Of a stretch of DNA of 64,000 bases, positions 56,752 to 64,000 are shown piece by piece (the first letter of the stretch is position 1; every line of letters begins with the position of its first letter). A model generated the notes under the pieces. The model had not been told where the DNA came from and ran no database searches. It saw only the letters and a list, made by a program, of their open reading frames with translations. The DNA comes from Lasiosphaeris hirsuta (lineage: Eukaryota > Ascomycota > Sordariomycetes > Sordariales > Lasiosphaeriaceae). The translations under genes and the position numbers were made by a program. The stretch covers positions 2,976,001-3,040,000 of the forward strand of contig JAUKUA010000004.1 in NCBI GenBank assembly GCA_030549175.1, read 5' to 3'.

Positions 56752-58400
56752 CTAAGTAGGTACCCAGGTGCATTCCTTGGTCGATTTGTAGACCCCCTCA
56801 AGACCAGTCGACACTAGGTGGCCAGTCAAAGTTTGGGCAAGGCTTGACATGATAGCGACAGTCCACATCCATGTTAGCAGCCCCATGTCATCCCATCTTT
56901 CCTCCGTGTGCTCGGTGTGAAAGTGGGTGCTGACATGACACTCCAGACAATGGGCAATCTGATGTTTAGCAGGTAAGACATAATCAGAATTTCCTGGGAT
57001 GGTGATATTTGTGGGGATGACCACTTCACCCTCGATCCATGCGAGCAGTGGTGAGACATGTAGGCATATATGGATGCTCAGATCGAGCCAATAACGGAAG
57101 GTATTGTTGGACTCAGCCCCTAGTGACTTTTCGACCTTTGGGGCTCGGCCGCTCCCCAACCGATAATAGGCCGTGATCCTTCTCCACGTAGCCCGGTAAC
57201 ATGAACCACCCCGAGGTCAACGATTCTTTGATAATAGCACCGGTGCCTGAATACATCAAGCGGCGCAACCCTGCCGTGCATGAATTGAAGCCGGTAATGT
57301 GGTGATGTTGACAAAGTTGGAGTGTTTCGACACTGCTGGGGGTAGCCTGGCCTGGGGAACGAGCCGAATGGTTAGCGGTATAAGCCGCCAAGAGAAAGAG
57401 TTCATCCTCGATTATCTTGGCCGACCACTCCTGGGCCCAACCCACTACCCCGGAAGAGCTGGTGCGCGCTGGCACCTTGATTTTGAGATTGTGGGAGCAG
57501 GTAAGACTCATAACGAATGCCCAACACCCCCAGTGACCAGAACTGTACGGCACGCCAGCCAAACTTGAGCTATAGGGGCGCATTGTAGTCTATTGGTTCC
57601 GGCACCATGTGGATGCTCCCAGACACGACCGATGTCGCGGCAAAGCAGTGGGGCGTCGAAACCATTGTCGCGTTGGATCCTAATAAGAATACTGACCCCA
57701 CGGGTCAGTGGGGGGTCGTTTTCAGCGACGGTGGTCGTAAGATGGGGCGGTCTTCAACATTGTCGACGACGATCCGCAGCGGCAGGCGATGATGCAGGGG
57801 CCAGTTTCGCCGAGGTCGGAGAAAACAACTTGAGGGCCAAGAGCCCTCCTTCAAGAATTGCCCCTCTTGCATGCGCTGACAAAAAAGACACCACTCGGAT
57901 CATGGCCCAAGGATGAGAAGCAAAAGGAGATTGGCACCTGGCTAACTTGTCGTCCAGTATGATACAGAGGGGCACATGCTCTTCTAGCCACACCACAGTG
58001 GTGACAGGCCCAATGGGAGGGGCTCGTCAAGACGATCGAGATAACCGCGGAGACGGCCGCTTTTCCATTCCACAACAAACTTGGGTCTCCACACAGCGTC
58101 GAGAAGAGTGTGGCCCAGCTCCATGGCAAACTGATGAGATGGTGGCGCCCTGTTGTGGAGAGAGTTGTGTAGCGCACCAGGGCACTCAGGCTGTCTAGCC
58201 GCCTCACCTGGCCCGGGGACCATGCCACATTTTGAACTTGAAACATTTCTGTGGTGTCTTGTGGAACGAAGATGCCCCACTCCTCCACACGGGAGGGGTC
58301 CAACCATGTGGGAGTAATTCACGCTAGTGCGCTCATCGAGACTGTCGATATTTCGCATTGCTGATTGGCCTGCCGGCCGCTCACCTAGTACGTACCTACC
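56752..58400 (-). pseudogene. Fragmented gene relic of unknown family
   Basis: Several minus-strand frames look coding but are disjoint. Examples are WGIFVPQDTTEMFQVQNVAW and VRRLDSLSALVRYTT in one frame near 58100-58270, FAMELGHTLLDAVWRPKFVV and GRLRGYLDRLDEPLPLG in another near 57990-58130, IKESLTSGWFMLPGYVEKDH near 57160-57260, and FRYWLDLSIHICLHVSPLLA near 57030-57100. Their order is consistent with one decayed gene carrying several frameshifts. I recognise no family. Confidence 0.35.
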
Positions 58401-58449
58401 CTCCAACCGAAGTGGGCAGTTGGTGTCTGCACCATTACCTCAGGTTACA

Positions 58450-59980
58450 ATGGCTAAATCCTTCCTCACAAGGGTTAGTCCCTGTCGAGATCAAACCGTC
58501 ACCCGAAACCTCAACCCCACCCTGGCAACCCCATGGTATGTCCTATCTACAAGGGCCCCGCTGAAGCTTTTTGGTGATAACAGCTTCAGAGAGGACGCGC
58601 AATTGACTGAGTTCTTGATACCCGTTAGGCTTCAACCAATGACCAAATCAAGTCTGGAAAGGCAACAAGTGACGGGTCTAGTTTGGGAGAAAACTGGGTC
58701 GCGGGTTTCGCCGCAACCGCTGAGCCCCAGTGCCGATGAGCTCTCATTTGCGTTCTTGGACAATTTTAATGATGCCCACGAGGCAGAAGATAGCATGGCC
58801 TTTCAGCCCATCGATTGGCCTGAACCGCTCAACAACACCGATTTTCTGTTGCAAGGATTGGGGGCTGGTGGGGGGCTAGGGCTCAGCACAAATGCCACCT
58901 CACTGCCCAACTTCGCGCAATGTGGCGCAGATTCTAGGATAATGGAAGTTGGCGATGAGGACGTTGATTATGAGGACGTTGATTATGAGGACGTTGATTA
59001 TGAGGACGTGGTAGTCGAATCATCGGAACATGAACGCGGGACTGAGCACACGCAAGCCGCACTCGGCTTGGTCGGCCCACCCGGTCTGGACAAGATTCCA
59101 GAAACATCGGCCCCTGCTTCCTCGTTCGGGCGGCACCGGTAGAAAATCACCATCTAGCAGCGGCTCATCCCCATGGGTCATTAAGACACCTGCTTCGAGC
59201 GAAAACGGATCCTCACCAAACCTAGGCCAATCGGCGCGAGTAACAGTGGTAGAGACCTCGAGTCTGGCCAATACACAAGCCTTCAAACCCCTCAGCAAGG
59301 TTTGGGTCGTTCTAAAGGTGCGGCTTTGCCTTCCTCGCCCAAACCGTGTTTCCAATCCAAGACATCTGGAACCGTGCTGACTCGTAGATACAGAAGAAGC
59401 GAAAAAGGCGCAGAACCACGGACAAGCCGCCACGAGTCCCAGTACTGAAGCCGGCATGTCGACGACGACCCTTTCAGGACGAAGAGATGCGCGTTGAGAC
59501 CGCACTAACGAGGGAACCGAGATCTTGTGTGAGATGCAGAATGCAAAGAATCAGGGTAGGTAACTACTTCTTAACACCCTGTCTCTCCACTATCGCCAGT
59601 GATCACCGACTAATTCACTAATGTTATCCTGACATGTCCGATCCCGAAGGTCCCTGCTGCACCTGTCAGACGGTGTCGGCTTCGAGCACCCCCACATCAC
59701 TCTGCCTCCGCTGGATCATCACCGATTCGTCGCTGTACCGAGAGCAAACTCTCGCCTCAATAGGACGAGTATGCCAATCACGAGAGCATTTCCAAGCACC
59801 AAATGGGAGTCAACGTGATGCTTGCCCATTTTCACATCCTCAACAAGGGCGTATACCCATTCCGGCTTACATGCGATGCGGTGGGGCTCCGGCAACTTTC
59901 CAAAGCAGCAGATTTGGATCCGGAACAGGCCGACTTCGTCAAGTTGACTTCTAATCTTATCCTGGATCCCATACGAGGTT
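58450..59980 (+). pseudogene. Decayed zinc-cluster-like transcription factor
   Basis: The 5' exon (58450-59140) encodes an acidic, disordered N-terminus (MAFQPIDWPEPLNNTDFLLQ, DEDVDYEDVDYEDV). The frame shifts by one base near GGGCGG at 59128-59133 and resumes with TGRKSPSSSGSSPWV. After a probable intron (AAG|GTGCGG to CTCGTAG at about 59388) a basic segment ends in SCVRCRMQRIR, the first half of a CxxC...C motif common in fungal transcription factors. The second half, DPEGPCCTCQ then LCLRWIITDSSLYREQ, lies at about 59640-59750. No AG acceptor joins the two halves in frame. A further conserved-looking piece, MLAHFHILNKGVYPFRL to FVKLTSNLILDP, is in yet another frame at about 59810-59960. These lesions point to a pseudogene. 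Confidence 0.6.
58957..59010 (+). repeat. In-frame 15-bp repeat coding EDVDY
   Basis: Three perfect copies of GAGGACGTTGATTAT (58957-59001) plus a partial fourth, each adding the pentapeptide EDVDY to the acidic region of the transcription-factor relic. Confidence 0.9.
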
Positions 59981-60501
59981 AGCAACCAAATGCACCTTGC
60001 CCGTTGCTTCCAATCTTGTTACCTCACTGACCAGAATCTTGCTACTGCAGCGGCCAAATTCAAGACTATACGGGATATCCGCAATCGTAATGATGACTTG
60101 TGTTGGGTCTCACAGCTCTATGAAGAGGACTGTGCACCTCGGACAATTAATTGCCTAGCCACGCTACGAGCTCCTGGCACTATAGTAGATGATGTACCCC
60201 GTGGAGGCGTGTTACTCTCGCTTCTCGCGCCACTCCTCCATTGCATTCATTTTCAGGGTGTCGTGATGCAAAGTAGAATGCTGCCATATATTTTCAGTGC
60301 CACCCCGTTGCTTCTTAGCTTCCCACCATCTCCTTGCTGAAAAGTCTGACGCTGAATGCAGCGCAGGTTGTCATTCAGGAGGCCCCTAAAGTTGACAAAG
60401 CTGTTTACGCTTGAGGTCAGCACCCATGCAATAACACAAGACTAAAAAACGTGACTCAAATTCGGGAGCGAAGTCATTCGGAGGGATTTATCTCCAGGAG
60501 C
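59981..60501. other. No intact gene
   Basis: An open frame at 59990-60340 may hold further relic sequence from the transcription-factor-like gene (AKFKTIRDIRNRNDD), but no intact product is supported. Confidence 0.35.
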
Positions 60502-60618
60502 TTAGGGGCCCCACAACAGCTCCAGGGCGCCGGCGCCAAGACCCTGCACTTCGAGCTTGACTGAGAGGTCCTTGGGAGCCTCGGTAACGTATTTGGCGTC
60601 GGGAAGCTCCGCACTTAC
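60502..60618 (-). pseudogene. Orphan terminal exon
   Basis: A minus-strand frame reads LPDAKYVTEAPKDLSVKLEV then QGLGAGALELLWGP and a TAA at 60504-60502. It is preceded by an AG that could be a splice acceptor. The wording is strongly protein-like, but no upstream exon is found. Probably the relic 3' exon of a lost gene; family not identified. Confidence 0.4.
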
Positions 60619-61576
60619 CATAAAGCATGTAAAGCTACATTACATGTGCTTCACGTGCAAGCTGACCGTGCATTGCGACAACGGTGGTGGCCCCAGCTCT
60701 GCAAGGCAACTCCGTCTAGTGTCTTGCGCGGGTAGGCAGAGTTTCATGCAGGCTATTTCTACCTTGTCTGGCGAGCGAGGAGAGACGTGCCGCTGTGCCT
60801 AGCAGTGAGAGGTAGGACTAAGTATGCAACTGGTTAGATAGATCAAGGCGAAAAAAATAAGGCGGTGGAGTGCCAGCACCCAGTCACACCTGGGGGCTGT
60901 CACCCCCGCCCAGCTTCTTTTTCTTTTCTTTTCTTTTCTATCGTACCCACTAGTGACGGCATAGGTGCCCTATTTTCATTACACATTGCGCATGGCCGTG
61001 ATTAAAGTACCTGCCATCGCGCTCGCCGCTGATGAACTGCTTCCCTTGTCGAACAACTCCCATTCCTTGGTGCATTGCCCCACTTCCCTCTTCAAGAGGT
61101 CGCAACCTACTTCACCCTCCTTGGTTTTGCTAGGACCAGTTTATTTACCTACCTGCCCAGCATGGAAGCAAAAGCAACAAACACGGTGGGATTCGTGAAA
61201 GAGAAGCTTTGGAACTGGCACAACTTTGGCATCTGCCTCGCTGTTGGCATCGTTGGCGGCTTCGTGGGGTTGCGATTGCATGATTATATTGTTTGTCTTG
61301 TAGTTCTAGCTTGCAACCAGAACCTCCTTCTTTTACAGACCTTTTGTAGAATTCAGATTGTGCCTTATGGTATCTCAGCCTTACTAGCGCTCTGGCAGTG
61401 CTAGGCATCTATATCTGGTCGGCGAACGCAGAACCTCCTTCTTTCTAGCGGTACTATGTAGCTAAGCTCCTGAACCCTTCGCTCGCTCCACAGGAGCCTA
61501 TGTTAAAAGCTCACTAAAGTTGTTTGATTAAATAACGTGTCTTTAAGCGAGCGGGCCATATAAGCCAACGGGCCAC
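60619..61576. other. Intergenic, no gene seen
   Basis: Contains a TTCTTTTCTTTTC microsatellite at about 60917-60940. The frame at 61075-61404 is hydrophobic but unassigned. The segment 61500-61576 may be the 5' end of the adjoining transposon relic. Confidence 0.4.
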
Positions 61577-61933
61577 TTGCGCGACGCCCACACCCAAAAT
61601 CCACTCTCCACCAACAATGCTTCTGCTACAGCTGGAGCAAGGGAAATCTTGGCTCTCAAAGCACTTCAAAAAGATGAAAAACTAAGTTTACGAGCTGTTG
61701 CCAATATCTGCAACGTTAGTCGTACTACCTTGGCTAAACAACGTAACGGCTGTACTGCACAACGAGATATTCCAGCCAATTCACGAAAACCTACGGATCT
61801 AGAGGAGTATACAATTATTCAATATATAACTGAGCTCTGCTCACGTGCATTTCCTCCTCGGCTTCATTTCGTGGAAGATATGGCTAGCCGACTACTACGA
61901 GAACGCGACGCACCCCCTGTCGGCAAGCTCTAG
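61577..61933 (+). mobile_element. Truncated Fot1/pogo-type transposase
   Basis: The frame encodes the N-terminal DNA-binding part of a Fot1-like DDE transposase: a psq-type helix-turn-helix (ALKALQKDEKLSLRAVANIC, NVSRTTLAKQRNGCTAQRD) followed by the start of the CENP-B-type domain (LEEYTIIQYITELCSRAFPP, MASRLLRERDAPPVGKL). It has no in-frame ATG. It stops exactly where such proteins continue towards the DDE domain, at the border of an AT-rich stretch. Terminal inverted repeats were not identified. Confidence 0.8.
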
Positions 61934-62049
61934 GCTTATACTTTTAAAAAATATATATAATCTTAGAAAGTATATTCCTGTTAATATTACTAAATATTAA
62001 TTAAAATATTCAAAACTCTTAAATTGGAATATTTATTATGCCCCTCAAG
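61934..62049. other. AT-rich junction
   Basis: About 110 bases of very AT-rich DNA (TTTTAAAAAATATATATAAT) separate the transposase fragment from copia-like sequence. This fits mutation by repeat-induced point mutation (C to T) or remnant transposon DNA. Confidence 0.5.
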
Positions 62050-62856
62050 GAGCATGGAACCATGTGTGGCTCGGAGGAACCCCCTATGGGGGTCTGGGTT
62101 TGAGTCTGTCAGATGCAACAGAGTGGAACCTGCTAGAATTGAGGGCGTTTAGCATTGCTACGATAGTGGCAACACCAGTTAACCTTGAGCAAGGCAAATA
62201 GAGTGGCTATATGGCTAGCTAAGCCACTGTAAGGCTTACACTGCAATGATAAAAATCTCTATAAAAACTAAGGTCTCTGGCAAAGCCAGAGACCATAGAA
62301 CAAGGAATACAATCACACAATTGCAACCGCCATAAAACGTGCAGTGCTTCCAACAATTAAGAGTCTCATTCGCTCAATCAATCGATTAGCCAGTCAACAA
62401 CCACCTTCAATAAGAGGCACAGTTAACTACACTTCCAAGACCCAAAAAAACAACAAAATGAACACTAATAACAACGGCAAGACTGCCTACCTAGCCAGTT
62501 CCGACGACTGGGAATCCTGGAACCTACAGTTCCAAGCCCAGGTTACAGCCGGAGATATCTGGAGCCAGATTCAGGGGATGGCCCCATTTCTCGACAAGCC
62601 TACGGCTCCCATTCCCGCACAGCACAAGCACAAGGCCCCTAGCCAGTCAACTGCAACAGCCTGATCAACTACGGAGTCTGTGGCCGGCGACGATGAGCCT
62701 GGCCCAGCCAATCGGCCTATCACAGTAGCCGACCTAACGGCTGATAGATTCAAGACCCTTCCAGATGGAATGGACTATTTATCAAGCCAACCTCAAAGAA
62801 ATACACCCAACAAGCCGATAAAATCGAACGGCTAAAACAGTAGAGTATATTGCGAA
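62050..62856 (+). mobile_element. Copia-type retrotransposon fragment (LTR part and gag)
   Basis: An ATG at 62458 begins a gag-like protein (NGKTAYLASSDDWESWNLQF, WSQIQGMAPFLDKPTAP) resembling Ty1/copia gag N-termini. A TGA at 62662-62664 interrupts it; the same frame resumes (VAGDDEPGPANRPITVADL), then shifts into FQMEWTIYQANLKE. All similarity ends at about 62840. Upstream, 62100-62340 looks like LTR or leader, with TATAAAAAC at about 62260 followed by a strong hairpin. Protease, integrase and reverse transcriptase are absent. The TGA is consistent with CGA to TGA decay. Confidence 0.7.
62272..62294. repeat. 10-bp perfect hairpin near LTR transcription start
   Basis: GGTCTCTGGC, loop AAA, GCCAGAGACC. 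It sits about ten bases after a TATAAAAA box, where retrotransposon RNA would begin, so it would form a stem-loop at the RNA 5' end. Confidence 0.75.
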
Positions 62857-63300
62857 TGTCGGAATCTGAAGTGAAATCCCCAGAGACTGCCTGCCGGTCG
62901 GCACCTGAGGGGCTTCTGTAGAGACGGCCTAGGTCACTGCTGAGATGGGTGGTTTGTGGAGGTGTAAGGTTTGTCAGTCCACGTCGCTGTAGATGGATGG
63001 GTGAAATGAGGTAGTAGAAAGGTGGGTGAGCAGAGGATATTGAGGGTGTCGGATTAGAATTTAAATCCCCAGGTGGCAGAGACTGTCAATGGGTGGCACC
63101 CAAAGGGTTCCTGGAGGCGCAGTCTCGTTGCTCAAGTCGGTTGAGAGCATGAAAGAGAGCGGCGTGCCTCGACCCAGTCTTATAGTAAGATGGACCACCC
63201 AGACCGGGCCTCACACTTAGCCTGTGCGTTTGGCGGGGCTGGGTTGACAGTGAATGGAACAGTCAATGGGGTGTTAGACAGATAATAGGGCAAAAAACGC
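62857..63300. repeat. Two LTR-like copies starting TGTCGGA
   Basis: Related sequences begin at 62857 (TGTCGGAATCTGAAGTGAAA) and 63047 (TGTCGGATTAGAATTTAAAT), both followed by TCCCCAG and AGAGACTG. They are 190 bases apart in direct orientation. The TG start and similarity suggest partial LTRs of one family, but no matching CA end or target duplication was found. Confidence 0.45.
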
Positions 63301-63581
63301 AAGTGAATGGATAGGTAGGTGCTGGATAAGGTAAGGTGCCTGCCCACCCAGCTTAGTATATCACTGTTACAGTTGTGCCTTGTTATTTTGGCACTGTACC
63401 CACGGGCTGCTCCCCATGTCGCTGCAATCTTTCATATCACCGCAATATTATATCACTGCAAATCTTGGATCGGAGATTTTTCAAACCACTAGTAGCATCA
63501 ACAACACGGAGAGGCCCGTCCTACAGCAGGGAAGCTGCAGATCAAAGCAGTGAGTATATGTTAATTTCTAGCACCTAGGCC

Positions 63582-64000
63582 TCATTGCGACTTGGAGGCA
63601 TGAATATCCTTGACAACAAGGGCAGCTGCCTCGACAATGAGCTGGTGCTCGTTTGCGTGTATCCTCTCCTTGAGCTGGTCGAGAGCCTCCCCCTGATGAA
63701 TCTCGATCTCTCTTGTCAAGATGGTCTCTCCGCGGTCAACCTGCTCAATCACGTAGTGCACCATGATGCCAGTTTTATTGTTCTCCAGCTTGCCTGCCTC
63801 GAAATCCTCAAAGGCGCGCTCAATGGCATTGGTCCCATCATACTTACCTCTAGGGGGGTCAGCGCGGACTTGGAAAATGGGGCTCGGGGCTGGGGCACGG
63901 ACCTGGCAGGGCCGGGTGCAAGTTGATGATCTTGATGCCCTGGGCGCTGATGGGGTTGAGGAAGCGGGAGCCAAAGATGTACATCCAGCCCGCCAGGACG
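63582..64000 (-). CDS. ADE8: Phosphoribosylglycinamide formyltransferase, C-terminal part
   Basis: The gene enters from the right edge. The partial exon 64000-63903 and last exon 63847-63582 (55-base intron, GTCCGT...AGAG) encode the C-terminal 120 or so residues. The catalytic region reads GWMYIFGSRFLNP, then INLHPALPGKYDGTNAIERA across the intron. The His of HPALPG and the later HYVIEQVDRGETILTREIEI are typical of GAR transformylase, where the Asp of the DxG motif (D in EQVDRGE) takes part in catalysis. The enzyme transfers a formyl group from 10-formyltetrahydrofolate to glycinamide ribonucleotide in purine synthesis. It ends in VVKDIHASKSQ. The N-terminal half is outside the window. Confidence 0.92.
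   Translation of the reverse strand, partial: SWRAGCTSLAPASSTPSAPRASRSSTCTRPCQVRAPAPSPIFQVRADPPRGKYDGTNAIERAFEDFEAGKLENNKTGIMVHYVIEQVDRGETILTREIEIHQGEALDQLKERIHANEHQLIVEAAALVVKDIHASKSQ

Noticed and set aside
61075..61404. Hydrophobic 109-codon frame
   Set aside because: No start context, no recognised family, and located in transposon-rich DNA.
1..64000. Biosynthetic, defence or other coordinated gene cluster
   Set aside because: The identifiable genes are unrelated housekeeping or accessory genes with independent promoters. RhoGDI and BUD3 both concern Rho GTPases but are far apart.

Overview
The window is nuclear DNA of a filamentous ascomycete, most likely a sordariomycete. Coding regions prefer C or G at the third codon position. 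Introns are short (about 50-130 bases) with GTAAGT/GTATGT-type donors. The gene set is typical of Pezizomycotina: Bqt4-type APSES protein, BUD3-type RhoGEF, a Clr5-ankyrin relic and a Fot1/pogo relic. It is not bacterial; no operons, ribosome binding sites or CRISPR arrays were seen.

Layout. 0.3-18 kb is conserved and gene-bearing: 3-hydroxyisobutyrate dehydrogenase (-), Bqt4-like nuclear-envelope protein (-), RhoGDI (+), PPG1 phosphatase (-), a CCHC zinc-knuckle proline-rich protein (+) and a disordered protein of unknown function (+). 18-29.6 kb is an accessory, decaying stretch: a broken Clr5-ankyrin gene, a solo LTR with a target-site duplication, a small minisatellite and a 3-kb tract of degenerate ~110-bp repeats. 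29.6-38.3 kb holds two fungal-specific genes, one with a C-terminal kinase-like fold lacking catalytic residues and one with an SRR1-like region. Each has an in-frame stop followed by more open frame. 39.6-52.1 kb returns to core genes: PI31-like proteasome regulator, importin-9/Kap114, REV7 and a BUD3-type RhoGEF. 53.3-63.5 kb is again accessory: an F-box-like protein, relics of a transcription factor and of an unknown gene, a Fot1-like transposase fragment, a copia gag fragment and LTR-like repeats. The right edge carries the 3' end of a glycinamide ribonucleotide formyltransferase gene (-).

The genes do not form one pathway. RhoGDI and BUD3 both act on Rho GTPases but lie 39 kb apart, so the link is probably coincidental. 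The most notable points are the degenerate pseudokinase gene beside a large repeat tract, in-frame stops with coding-like extensions, an internal alternative first exon in RhoGDI, and two genes each broken by one missing C in a seven-C run. The last pattern suggests either assembly error or real hotspots. Exon boundaries were placed by eye from splice signals and reading-frame continuity; each model given was checked to keep frame.
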